DNA from: SVQP01 sp045594705
Lineage (GTDB): Bacteria > Bacillota > Clostridia > Oscillospirales > CAG-272
Assembly: GCA_045594705.1 (NCBI GenBank)
Contig: JAZNZB010000033.1
Coordinates: 1 to 64,000 of the forward strand
Direction of reading: 5' to 3'
DNA length: 64,000 nt
Numbering within the stretch: position 1 is the stretch's first letter; the number at the start of each line of letters is the position of its first letter. The notes below the pieces were generated by a model. That model did not search any database. It was given only the letters and a program-made list of their open reading frames with translations, and was not told the DNA's origin. A program made the translations under genes and the position numbers. This document shows positions 7,715 to 15,927 of the stretch, one piece after another.

Positions 7715-9304
7715 TTAGTCCTTCTTCTTGAGCACGATTGCGGTGCCAAGTACTGCTACGATAGCAAGCACGCCTGCGCCAACAACGCCGCCACAGCTGC
7801 CGGACTTTTCAGCCTCAGTGGTAGCTTCCTCGGTGCCTGCGGGAGCCTGGGTTGCAGCCTCAGAGCCTGCGGGAGCATCGGTGCTCTCCTCGGGATCCTG
7901 GGTAGTCTCGGGCTCGGTGGGCAGATACTGCTCGAACAGATCGTAAGGATCGTAGTTGTAGCACTTGACCCAAGCGATGTCCAGAGTAGAGCCTGCAACG
8001 CCCTCTTCATCATAGAAGGGAGCAAAGCCCATGGTCTGGATGTAGTCCTGCCATCTTGCTTCACCGTTCAGGTCAAGCAGCAGATAGTTCCAGTTGCCAT
8101 CGGTTACCATGTAATCATAGTAGCACTCGTCGACGTGGAAGTCGGGATCCTGTCTGGTCTTCCAGAGCAGACCGCACTCCTCAGCCTTTTCGGATGCGGT
8201 ACGGTACTTGATAACCAGGTATCTGACGTCGGAGAGCAGGTTTCTGGGGTATGCGGTGCTGTAAACGTAGCAGCCGTCAGCCTCAGCAGTGATACGCATG
8301 AAGGTGTCCTCACCCTCGGTGATCTGCTCAACCTTAGCGCCTTCGCCAACCATGGTGTTCATCACGTTTTCCGCGGAGAAGTCGATTGCCTCGCGCAGCT
8401 CGTATTCCATATCTTCCTCAGAAATGGAGGGCAGTACGCCTGCTTCGATCTGAACGTCATCGGGCTTGCCTTCGAAGGTGATGCGAGCAAAGTAATCGTT
8501 GACCTTCATGGAGTACTGACCGCCGATACCCTGGCAGAACAGAACCTGTGCGTTGGTGGTGGAATCGTTTGCACCTGCAACTTCAAGAACAAACGCGAAG
8601 TTGATCTGGTCGCCGTTCTCGGGGTACTTTTCCCAACCGAAAGCCTTCTGCAGGTCAATTCTCAGCTCATAAGTAACTCTCTTGGTCGCCTCGTCGTATG
8701 CACCGACGAAATCGTCCTCGCCGGATTCATACTGGCCGGGGCCGGGAGTCCAGGAGAAGGTGATGTCTCTGTTATTGATGTTGTCATAGCCAAAGCCCAG
8801 CTCGGTATAGGAGGGGTCCTTGCCTACTGCGTCTACGTCAGCAAAGCCGATCTGCAGGCAGTTGTATGCAAACAGCATAACGTCCTGATCGGGCGTGCAG
8901 TAGTAGTCGTCAATGCAGTCGATGTTGAACGCCATGTACATGTACTTGCCGTCCCAGCACCAATAAGCATCAAAGAAGCCGCCTGCAACCTTTTCATACA
9001 GAGCGTCAGCAGCCTCAGCACCATAGCTGGTGGTGGTTGCCAGAGTGATGTAGTCCTCAAAATTTTCGAAACGAGCGTACTCGTCCTTGTTGATCACACC
9101 GTCAAGAACGGGAGTGATTGCCTGGTAAGGCACGTTCCACTTCATGGAAGCCTCGCCTGCTTCGCCTGCAAGAATTTCTTCATTCTTTTCAGCAGAATAC
9201 TCATAGTAGCCTGCAACCTCAGTGCGATCTGCAGCTGCTGCGGGAATGACGCAGATAGCGGCGATCATGAGAGCAGCTACGATCAGAGCCAGTGTTCTTT
9301 TCAT
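7715..9304 (-). CDS. Secreted CBM9/DOMON-like surface protein with C-terminal anchor
   Basis: The product is 529 residues. A signal peptide (1-24, ending PAAAA) precedes an ectodomain. It includes a segment typical of CBM9-like or DOMON-type sugar/haem-binding folds (LDGVINKDEYARFENF, then AYWCWDGKYMYMAFNI). A Thr/Glu/Pro-rich linker begins around residue 465. The C-terminus has a short Ser-Gly-Ser-Cys-Gly-Gly motif, one hydrophobic helix and a KKKD tail. No catalytic residues are recognised. The likely role is binding carbohydrate at the cell surface. The start at 9304 is chosen because GAGGTG lies six bases upstream and the signal peptide begins there; the longer ORF start at 9421 would lie upstream of the promoter. 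It is divergent from the esterase gene. Confidence 0.75.
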   Translation of the reverse strand: MKRTLALIVAALMIAAICVIPAAAADRTEVAGYYEYSAEKNEEILAGEAGEASMKWNVPYQAITPVLDGVINKDEYARFENFEDYITLATTTSYGAEAADALYEKVAGGFFDAYWCWDGKYMYMAFNIDCIDDYYCTPDQDVMLFAYNCLQIGFADVDAVGKDPSYTELGFGYDNINNRDITFSWTPGPGQYESGEDDFVGAYDEATKRVTYELRIDLQKAFGWEKYPENGDQINFAFVLEVAGANDSTTNAQVLFCQGIGGQYSMKVNDYFARITFEGKPDDVQIEAGVLPSISEEDMEYELREAIDFSAENVMNTMVGEGAKVEQITEGEDTFMRITAEADGCYVYSTAYPRNLLSDVRYLVIKYRTASEKAEECGLLWKTRQDPDFHVDECYYDYMVTDGNWNYLLLDLNGEARWQDYIQTMGFAPFYDEEGVAGSTLDIAWVKCYNYDPYDLFEQYLPTEPETTQDPEESTDAPAGSEAATQAPAGTEEATTEAEKSGSCGGVVGAGVLAIVAVLGTAIVLKKKD

Positions 9305-9364
9305 GTTACACCTCTTCAAAAAATTATTCATAAGCGACGAAACACTCGCCATCCTATTAACCAT

Positions 9365-9393
9365 ATTATACCGAATATCGCACTCCGTGTCAA
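9365..9393 (-). promoter_or_regulatory. Consensus sigma-A promoter for the CBM9-like gene
   Basis: On the minus strand, TTGACA (9393-9388), 17 bases, then TATAAT (9370-9365). Both hexamers match the consensus perfectly. Confidence 0.92.
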
Positions 9394-9432
9394 GAGTATT
9401 TGGAATTTTTTCACACAACAAACAAATTTGGA

Positions 9433-9461
9433 TTGAAATATTGATCTGCTTGTGCTATAAT
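9433..9461 (+). promoter_or_regulatory. Sigma-A promoter for the esterase gene
   Basis: TTGAAA (9433-9438), a 17-base spacer and TATAAT (9456-9461) with a TG extension (9453-9454). A GGAAAGGA ribosome binding site follows at 9475-9482. Confidence 0.88.
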
Positions 9462-9492
9462 ACAATCAAATCATGGAAAGGACGTGTCCGTT

Positions 9493-10311
9493 ATGAAGCA
9501 CTTTACTCTTTGCCCCTTCCCCGAATATCCCGATTGCACGCTGATCGCTTATCTGCACGACAAGAGCCCCGAGCTCAACATCGGTGCGCGCCGCACGGTC
9601 ATCGTTTGCCCCGGCGGCGGTTACGCATTCCTCTCTGACCGCGAGGCGGAGCCCATTGCACTGCAGTTTCTGGCGCAGGGCTTTAACGTATTCATTCTGC
9701 GCTACTCGATCTGCGAAAACGCCGCCGCCAATCGCCCCCTGCTCCAGGCCTGCAAGACGGTCAAGCTTTTGCGCGAGCATGCGGAGGAATACGACGTTGA
9801 CCCGAATTACATCTTTATCAACGGCTACAGCGCGGGCGGCCATCTTTCGGCTTCTTGCGGCACCATGTTTGACCTGCCCGAGATCCGTGAAGCGGTTGGA
9901 TGCACGGATAACGACCTGCACCGCCCCACGGGCACGGTGCTTGGTTACCCTGTGATCGCAAGCAACCACTACGGTCATGCAGGCTCGTTCAATATGCTGT
10001 GCGGCTCTGCAGAGGCGACCGCCGAGGAGCGCGCTTACTACTCGGTGGAGAAGCACGTAAACGCCAAGACCGCCCCTGCCTTTCTCTGGCACACGGCCGA
10101 GGACCAAGGCGTTCCCGTTCAGAATTCGCTGCTCTACGCACACGCACTGGCTGATCACGGGATCTCGTTTGAGCTGCACGTTTACCCCCACGGCCCTCAC
10201 GGCCTGGCACTCTGCAACAGAGAGACCTCGTACGGACAGCCCCTTCTGGAGCGCCCCGAATGCGAGAGATGGATCCTGGATGCGGGAAGATGGATGATGA
10301 ATTTCGCATAA
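9493..10311 (+). CDS. Alpha/beta hydrolase, acetylxylan-type esterase
   Basis: Likely removes acetyl or other acyl groups from carbohydrates (BD-FAE/COG0657-like). The product is 272 residues with no signal peptide. The oxyanion loop is CPGGGYAFLS, the nucleophile elbow is GYSAGGH, and the acid and base appear as HTAEDQGVP and PHGPHGLAL. The ATG at 9493 is chosen over the in-frame GTG at 9484 because the GTG touches the ribosome binding site. It ends before a hairpin array and a terminator. The head-to-head partner encodes a secreted carbohydrate-binding-like protein. The acyl substrate is unknown. Confidence 0.88.
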   Translation: MKHFTLCPFPEYPDCTLIAYLHDKSPELNIGARRTVIVCPGGGYAFLSDREAEPIALQFLAQGFNVFILRYSICENAAANRPLLQACKTVKLLREHAEEYDVDPNYIFINGYSAGGHLSASCGTMFDLPEIREAVGCTDNDLHRPTGTVLGYPVIASNHYGHAGSFNMLCGSAEATAEERAYYSVEKHVNAKTAPAFLWHTAEDQGVPVQNSLLYAHALADHGISFELHVYPHGPHGLALCNRETSYGQPLLERPECERWILDAGRWMMNFA

Positions 10312-10323
10312 AGCAAAAAAATG

Positions 10324-10590
10324 CAGCCCGATGGCGTTGTGTTCCTAAGGACACAACGCCATCTCTATTCGCCTACGGCGAGTTCTATTGCTTCGCAGTG
10401 ATATTCGGCTTGTGCCGAGTGGTATTCGCTACGCGAGTTTTGGAGGCGAATAGAATATAACTGCTCTGTTTACAGAGCAATATCACTTTTGCGAAGCAAA
10501 AATATCACGCTGTTGCAAAGCGACAGCATATCACTAAAAACTATCAGGAAGAGCGCACTTACTCACCACCGAAAGTGGTAGTGCTATACA
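10324..10590. repeat. Array of mini-hairpins separated by GTGATAT/ATATCAC-like spacers
   Basis: The convergent gap between the esterase gene and comF holds no gene. It opens with a large stem, GATGGCGTTGTGT (10330-10342) pairing with the downstream ACACAACGCCATC. Short palindromes follow with different sequences and tiny loops (GCC-TAC-GGC, CGGC-TTGT-GCCG, CGC-TA-CGCG, GCTCTG-TTTA-CAGAGC, TTTTGC-GAA-GCAAAA). In the left half the units are separated by spacers like GTGATAT, in the right half by ATATCAC, so the spacers invert around a centre near 10450. The edges CTATTCGCC and GGCGAATAG are also inverted. Confidence 0.75.
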
Positions 10591-10595
10591 AAAGA

Positions 10596-10629
10596 GCCGA
10601 TACGGAATCAAATCCATATCGGCTTTTTT
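10596..10629 (+). terminator. Intrinsic terminator of the esterase gene
   Basis: GCCGATA (10596-10602) pairs with TATCGGC (10617-10623), followed by six Ts (10624-10629). A shorter T-rich stretch (CTCTTTTG) on the other side could also stop comF transcripts. Confidence 0.8.
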
Positions 10630-10668
10630 ACTGTCCTTTAGCACCCGTCGGTATGGGGCTGCGTTTTT

Positions 10669-11457
10669 TCATGCTCTCTGACCACTATGATTATTTGATC
10701 CTTCCGTTGGCGCATCCACCGCAATGCAGGCCGCGATGATATGCGCGGGCTTGTAAGGCCTTAATTTGGCTGCACATGCAGACAGCGTCGAGCCCGTGGT
10801 GACCACGTCGTCCACCAAGATCACACACTTCCCTTTCAAGTCGGCACAATGCTCGGGCACGGCCTCAAAGGCGGAAAATGCATTCTGCCGTCTCTGCTCC
10901 TCGCCAAGCATCTTTTGCACACGCCCGCCCATGCGACGGATCATTTTCACGGGCTTTGGCATCCCAAGCTCGTGCGCCAGAGCCATACACAATCCCTTGG
11001 ATTGGTCAAATCCGCGTGCACGCTCTGCTTTTTTCGAGCGCGGTGCCCATACAAGCACGGCATTCTCGGGCGTTTGCCCCAGCTCGGTCAACTGCTTGTA
11101 GATCGCAGGTGCCAGCTCTGCCGCCAAAAAGGCCTGCAGCTCGGCACTTTCCTGATCCTTGAGCTTGAAAACGAGGCGATTTCCCACACCCACACGCTTT
11201 TGCGGCTCATATTCCACCAGCTTGAGCAAGGCACTGATGCCATGCCTGGGCATGGCGTTGACCGGACGCTTGCAATCTGCCACAGGCTCTCCGCAGCAAT
11301 GGCAAAGTGCCCCCTTTTGCGCATCCCATTTGACAAGGCAAGGTGCGCAGAGCGCACGCGGTGCGGCAGAAAATGCATCGTCCAAAAGCGCACCGCAGGC
11401 GGCACATTTCGGAGGAAACAGCAATCTGCGCAGCATTCTGAAGCTCTTTTTCATCAT
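10669..11457 (-). CDS. comF: ComF family phosphoribosyltransferase-fold protein
   Basis: A homologue of the late competence protein ComFC, implicated in handling incoming single-stranded DNA during transformation. The product is 262 residues. An N-terminal zinc-ribbon set of CxxC pairs (CAAC, CAPC, CHCC) is followed by a PRT-fold domain with the signature VILVDDVVTTGSTL near 220-233. The start overlaps the recD2 stop by four bases (ATGA); a second ATG three bases later is equally compatible with GAGGTGG upstream. The usual helicase partner comFA is absent. recD2 upstream fits a DNA-processing theme. Confidence 0.9.
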   Translation of the reverse strand: MMKKSFRMLRRLLFPPKCAACGALLDDAFSAAPRALCAPCLVKWDAQKGALCHCCGEPVADCKRPVNAMPRHGISALLKLVEYEPQKRVGVGNRLVFKLKDQESAELQAFLAAELAPAIYKQLTELGQTPENAVLVWAPRSKKAERARGFDQSKGLCMALAHELGMPKPVKMIRRMGGRVQKMLGEEQRRQNAFSAFEAVPEHCADLKGKCVILVDDVVTTGSTLSACAAKLRPYKPAHIIAACIAVDAPTEGSNNHSGQRA

Positions 11458-13709
11458 TCCACCTCGGAGCGCAGGCGTTGCGCAAGCCCTGTGTAGCGCA
11501 TGGACTGGCGGTTATTACCCACCATTTGCGCCACGACCTCTTCTCTGCCTACGAAAATGACCATATTCTGCGCACGCGTGACTGCGGTATACAGCAAATT
11601 ACGCGTCAGCAGCATAGGCGGTGCTGCATACATAGGCACAATGACGATGGGATATTCACTTCCCTGACTCTTATGTACCGTGATGGCGTACGCATGCTCC
11701 AGATCCTCCAGCGAGGAAAATTCATACTCGACCAAGCGGTCGTCAAATTCGATCTCCATCATGCGATCCGACGGATGAATACGACGGATCACACCCATGT
11801 CGCCATTAAAAATGCCGCTGCCCTGCGTGCCGTCGGTCTTTTCCCATACCACGTCGTAATTATTTCTGACCTGCATGACACGATCCCCCTCACGGAACAC
11901 AGTGTCACGGAAGGTATGCTCGCGCTTGCCCTTTTCAGGCGGGTTCATGCGGCTTTGCAAGAGCAGATTGAGATGGTCGGTGCCGCCCTCACCGCGTCTT
12001 GAGGGCGTGATAATCTGCGTACCGGTGCGCGCCATTTCCCCATACGTGCGCGGCAGGCGGATCTGATACAGGTCTGCCACCGTGGCCGCAATTTCCGCGT
12101 CTGTCCTGCGCGGCAGGAAGAAAAAGTCGTTATCCTTGACCGAAAGGTCGGGCATAAGCCCTTTATTGATGGCGTGCGCGTTGGTGACGATCAGCGATTT
12201 CTGCGCCTGGCGGAAGATCTCGTCCAGACACACCGTGGAAAAGCGACCGCTTTCGATCAGATCGTGCAGCACGTAGCCCGCACCAACACTGGGCAGCTGA
12301 TCCGCGTCACCGATCAAGATAAATCTCGCGCCCGGCTTGACCGCCTTGAGCAAATGGCACATCAGCGCGTTGTCCACCATGGACGCCTCGTCCACGATGA
12401 TCACGTTCTCGTCCAGCAGGTCCTGCTGGTTCTTGCGGAACTTGCCGCCGTCCGCGTCATCGCCCGAAAATTCCATTTCCAGCAGTCTGTGAATGGTCTT
12501 TGCTTCGGTCTGCGTGGACTCGGACAACCGCTTTGCGGCTCTGCCCGTGGGTGCGGCAAGCGCAACCTTGTGTCCCATGCCGTCAAAAATATCGATCAGC
12601 GCACGCACGACCGTGGTTTTACCCGTACCCGGGCCACCTGTCAATATCATCACGCCGCTTTCCAGCGCCGCGTAAATGGCCTTTTTCTGCATGTTCGCGT
12701 ACTGCATGCCGTTTTTGCGCTCCTCGTTGGCAATAAAGGCATGCACGTCACCCGCATTGATCGCGGGACAAAGCTTATCAAGCAGCACCAGCTTCTCTGC
12801 AATATACACCTCCTGGGCATACACGCGCGAGTCGTACAGGTACTGCGTGCCGTCAAACATGGAATAACACACGCGATTGTCGCCAAGCAGACGGCTGAGT
12901 GCCTCGTTGGTTCTCTCCTCATCCGTACCCAGCAGCCTTGCAGCCCCCGCGACAAGCTTATCGCGCGGCAGGCAAACGTGACCGTTCTGCGCGGCATTGG
13001 AGCGCAGCATATACAAAATGCCGCTCTTGATGCGCTCCTCGTGATCGGATGCGATACCAAGGCTTTGCGCCATGGCGTCCGCACGCTCAAAACCGATGCC
13101 CTCGACCTCGTTGCAAAGTCTGTACGGGTTGGCGCGTGCGATATCCACCGCAGCACTGCCCCATTGCTTATAGATGCGAACGGTCAGCGCCGCTCCGAAA
13201 TAATCTCTGAAAAACATCATGGCACTGCGGATCCCGGATTTTTCATTGAAATCCTTCCCGATCTCGCGCGCCTTTTTGAGCGTGATGCCCGAGATCTCGG
13301 CCAGCCACTCGGGGTGCTTTTCCATGATCTCAAGCGTCTCCTCGCCGTATTTGGCCACGATCTTTTGCGCGGTCTTGGGGCCGACACCCTTGATCGCCCC
13401 CGAGGCTAAATACCGCAGAATGGCAGATGCATCCGCAGGCATTTCACGCTCGTAGGATTCCACGCGGAACTGCGTGCCGTACTTGGGGTTATGCACCCAC
13501 TTGCCGTACGCATTGATGCGGTCACCCTCGGCAATATACGGCATGGTACCCACGATGGTGATCAGCTCGTCGTCATCCGTGCCAAAATCGCAAATGGCAT
13601 AGCCGTTGTCCTCGTTTGCATAGATCACGTGCTCCACACTGCCCGACAGCTTGACAAGTCCCCGCTCGTCGGCTTCCTGCCCCTGCATCAGCTCGTCCTT
13701 CTCCTGCAT
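11454..13709 (-). CDS. recD2: RecD2-type ATP-dependent DNA helicase
   Basis: A 5'-3' superfamily 1B helicase of the RecD2/TraA type that works without RecBC. The product is 751 residues. An N-terminal OB-like region is followed by helix-hairpin-helix segments (GVGPKTAQKIV). The helicase core starts with Walker A GGPGTGKTT (about 358-366), then APTGRAAKRL, a Walker B DEAS, a GDADQLPSVG motif, and the C-terminal VHKSQGSEYP and YTAVTRAQ motifs. The start at 13709 is fixed by AAAGGAG seven bases upstream; the longer ORF start lacks this. The 5' leader (13738-13778) holds a hairpin built from GCCGAA/TTCGGC arms. comF is translationally coupled behind it. Confidence 0.95.
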   Translation of the reverse strand: MQEKDELMQGQEADERGLVKLSGSVEHVIYANEDNGYAICDFGTDDDELITIVGTMPYIAEGDRINAYGKWVHNPKYGTQFRVESYEREMPADASAILRYLASGAIKGVGPKTAQKIVAKYGEETLEIMEKHPEWLAEISGITLKKAREIGKDFNEKSGIRSAMMFFRDYFGAALTVRIYKQWGSAAVDIARANPYRLCNEVEGIGFERADAMAQSLGIASDHEERIKSGILYMLRSNAAQNGHVCLPRDKLVAGAARLLGTDEERTNEALSRLLGDNRVCYSMFDGTQYLYDSRVYAQEVYIAEKLVLLDKLCPAINAGDVHAFIANEERKNGMQYANMQKKAIYAALESGVMILTGGPGTGKTTVVRALIDIFDGMGHKVALAAPTGRAAKRLSESTQTEAKTIHRLLEMEFSGDDADGGKFRKNQQDLLDENVIIVDEASMVDNALMCHLLKAVKPGARFILIGDADQLPSVGAGYVLHDLIESGRFSTVCLDEIFRQAQKSLIVTNAHAINKGLMPDLSVKDNDFFFLPRRTDAEIAATVADLYQIRLPRTYGEMARTGTQIITPSRRGEGGTDHLNLLLQSRMNPPEKGKREHTFRDTVFREGDRVMQVRNNYDVVWEKTDGTQGSGIFNGDMGVIRRIHPSDRMMEIEFDDRLVEYEFSSLEDLEHAYAITVHKSQGSEYPIVIVPMYAAPPMLLTRNLLYTAVTRAQNMVIFVGREEVVAQMVGNNRQSMRYTGLAQRLRSEVE

Positions 13710-13778
13710 TTTGCATCTCCTTTCCCGATTTTTTTGCCGAACGGGAATCGAATTCACACAGCTCCCTTCGGCTGAATT

Positions 13779-14108
13779 TTAGCGAATAATCCTGTACTCC
13801 GCGCCGTATCTTGCCAGCAATTCCAGCGTTGCCTCAAAAGGAACACCGTCGCGGCCGACACAGCCGTTCATGAGCGAGACGTCGATCAGCACGATCACGC
13901 GTCTTGCCCCTTTACGAAAAAATGCGGAATGTGCCTCATGCAACAGCACGTCAAGCATTTCCGCATCTTTTTCATTGTTGAGCTCCACGGCCGCCACCAC
14001 CTTGCCCGACGAGAAAAAAGCCTCAAGCGGGAATTTGACAGCACACCAAAGCCCGAAAACCGACAACAGCGACACAGTCACCGCAAAAACGGTTTCAATC
14101 ATATCCAT
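13779..14108 (-). CDS. Small membrane-anchored protein of unknown function
   Basis: I do not recognise this 109-residue protein. Residues 4-30 form one hydrophobic membrane segment (the TVSLLSVFGLWCAVKF region). A soluble alpha/beta-looking domain follows, with strands VVAAVEL and ARRVIVLIDVS and a final LLARYGAEYRIIR. No Cys/His metal site or nucleotide motif is present. It lies between metK and recD2 on the same strand. Its GGGGGTG ribosome binding site forms the 3' arm of the hairpin at 14116-14141, so access to it may be controlled. Confidence 0.75.
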   Translation of the reverse strand: MDMIETVFAVTVSLLSVFGLWCAVKFPLEAFFSSGKVVAAVELNNEKDAEMLDVLLHEAHSAFFRKGARRVIVLIDVSLMNGCVGRDGVPFEATLELLARYGAEYRIIR

Positions 14109-14115
14109 TTTATCA

Positions 14116-14141
14116 CCCCCGCACAGTATATGCGCGGGGGG
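14116..14141 (-). promoter_or_regulatory. Hairpin occluding the ribosome binding site of the 109-residue protein gene
   Basis: On the minus strand, a CCCCCGC arm (14140-14134) pairs with a GCGGGGG arm (14122-14116), the latter being the ribosome binding site. There is no T-run after it on the minus strand, so it is not a standard minus-strand terminator. On the plus strand it is followed by GATTTTTT. Confidence 0.55.
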
Positions 14142-14150
14142 ATTTTTTGG

Positions 14151-15335
14151 TTAGCCCAGCAGCTCTGCGGCTAGTACGGGCGCAAGATCCTTTGCCTCCC
14201 AAGGAGCGTCCACGTCTTCTCTGCCCATGTGACCGTAAGCGGCAACAGCAGAATAGATGGGTCTGCGCAGATCAAAGCGCTTGATGATGGCAGCGGGACG
14301 CAGGTCTACGTGACGCAGCACCGCCTCGGAGATCTTTTCCTCGTCAACCTTTGCAGTACCGAAGGTGTCAATCATGACGGACACGGGCTTTGCAACGCCG
14401 ATCGCGTATGCAACCTGTACCTCACACTGATCGGCAAGGCCTGCAGCAACCACGTTCTTTGCAATATATCTTGCAGCATAGGATGCGGAACGGTCCACCT
14501 TGGTGGGGTCCTTACCCGAGAATGCACCGCCACCGTGGCGTGCATATCCGCCGTATGTATCAACAATAATCTTTCTGCCGGTAAGTCCCGTGTCGCCTGC
14601 AGGGCCACCGATGACGAATCTGCCGGTGGGGTTGACGTAGATCTTGGTGTTCGCGTCGATCAAGCTTGCGGGCACGATGGGCTTGATGACGTGCTTGATC
14701 ATGTCCGCACGGATCTGCTCCACCTCTACCTCGGGGCTGTGCTGGGTGGAAATGACCAGCGCATCCACACGAACGGGCTTGCCGTCGTGATATTCCACAG
14801 TCACCTGGGTCTTGCCGTCGGGGCGCAGATAGGTCAGCATGCCATTCTTGCGCACCTCGGTCAATCTCATTGCCATCTTGTGTGCAAGAGAGATGGGCAG
14901 AGGCATCAGCTCCTCGGTCTCGTTGCACGCATAGCCGAACATCAGACCCTGGTCGCCTGCACCGGTGTCCAGGCCGTCGGTATCCACGCCCGCCTTGGCC
15001 TCCAAGGACTTATCGACGCCCATTGCGATATCGGGGCTCTGCTCGTGGATCGAGTTGATTACGGCGCAGCTGTCACAGTCAAAGCCATACTTTGCACGGT
15101 CGTAGCCGATCTCGCGTACGGTCTCTCTGACGATGGTCTGAATGTCTACGTATGCGGAGGTGGTGATCTCACCCATGACGCATACAAGACCGGTGGTAAC
15201 AAAGGTCTCGCAGGCTACGCGAGCCATGGGATCGGCTGCCAGCATGCTGTCCAGTACGGCGTCCGAGATCTTGTCACAAATTTTATCGGGATGTCCTTCC
15301 GTTACGGATTCGCATGTAAACAGTACTTTTTTCAT
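14151..15335 (-). CDS. metK: S-adenosylmethionine synthetase
   Basis: Makes S-adenosylmethionine from methionine and ATP. The product is 394 residues, the usual length. The ATP-binding signature GAGDQG and the phosphate-binding loop GGGAFSGKDPTKVDRS are intact, as is the N-terminal TCESVTEGHPDK. The ATG has a GAGGG ribosome binding site. It follows the COG2426 gene by 36 bases with no visible terminator or promoter in the gap, so it may belong to the FMN-riboswitch transcription unit. No SAM riboswitch is visible. Confidence 0.98.
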   Translation of the reverse strand: MKKVLFTCESVTEGHPDKICDKISDAVLDSMLAADPMARVACETFVTTGLVCVMGEITTSAYVDIQTIVRETVREIGYDRAKYGFDCDSCAVINSIHEQSPDIAMGVDKSLEAKAGVDTDGLDTGAGDQGLMFGYACNETEELMPLPISLAHKMAMRLTEVRKNGMLTYLRPDGKTQVTVEYHDGKPVRVDALVISTQHSPEVEVEQIRADMIKHVIKPIVPASLIDANTKIYVNPTGRFVIGGPAGDTGLTGRKIIVDTYGGYARHGGGAFSGKDPTKVDRSASYAARYIAKNVVAAGLADQCEVQVAYAIGVAKPVSVMIDTFGTAKVDEEKISEAVLRHVDLRPAAIIKRFDLRRPIYSAVAAYGHMGREDVDAPWEAKDLAPVLAAELLG

Positions 15336-15371
15336 GTCATTTCCCTCTTTTTATATATCTATTCCTTATTT

Positions 15372-15896
15372 TCAGATCAAAATGCTCAGCCATTCGATGC
15401 CGCTGGCAACGCCAAAGCAGAGCAAGGACACGACAACGCCTGCGATCATAACGCCAAGCAGTGCCGAGAGCATGGCCTTCCAGAAGTTCATGCGGATGGT
15501 GGCGGCCACCAAAGAGCCTGTCCACGCGCCTGTCATGGGCAACGGGATGGCAACAAACAGACACACGCCCCAAAAGCCGTAGCGTTGGATCTTGTCCGTG
15601 TTTTTCTCCGCCTTGCGTCTGATCCACGCTGCTACCGCGCGCACGAATCTGATCGGCATCTTCTCCATCAGGTCAAGCACTTGACGGATCAGCAGCAAAA
15701 TAAACGGCACGGGGATCATGTTGCCCACAACTGCCAAGAGATAAGTCAGCCACCAGGGCGTTTGCGGGTCGGTAAACCAACCCAGCGGGATCGCGCCTCG
15801 CAGCTCAATGACCGGCACCATGGAGCACAGTACGATGCCAAGCTCCTTGCCGCCGCTCATGAGAAAATCCACGAGCGCTTGTTTGATTTCTTCCAT
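15372..15896 (-). CDS. COG2426 (putative small multidrug export) membrane protein
   Basis: The product is 174 residues with about four hydrophobic segments. Conserved features of the COG2426 family are present: ELRGAIPLG near residue 32, a GNMIPVPFILLLI stretch, and the RYGFWGVCLFVAIPLPMTGAWTG region. Family transport function is annotated but weakly supported. The start at 15896 is chosen because GGAG lies five bases upstream. The longer reading frame from 15980 would overlap ribU. It sits 31 bases behind ribU and so should share FMN-riboswitch control. Confidence 0.85.
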   Translation of the reverse strand: MEEIKQALVDFLMSGGKELGIVLCSMVPVIELRGAIPLGWFTDPQTPWWLTYLLAVVGNMIPVPFILLLIRQVLDLMEKMPIRFVRAVAAWIRRKAEKNTDKIQRYGFWGVCLFVAIPLPMTGAWTGSLVAATIRMNFWKAMLSALLGVMIAGVVVSLLCFGVASGIEWLSILI

Positions 15897-15927
15897 ATTT
15901 ACTCCAATATTGATTCCAAATACAGGA

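Noticed and set aside
10324..10590. CRISPR array
   Set aside because: The regular element is a short spacer of about seven bases and the variable parts are palindromes; there are no 25-40 base direct repeats and no cas genes.
13738..13778. tRNA-like TTCGATTCCCG stretch upstream of recD2
   Set aside because: Only a T-arm-like motif is present; no acceptor, D or anticodon arms can be built. A simple GCCGAA/TTCGGC hairpin explains it.
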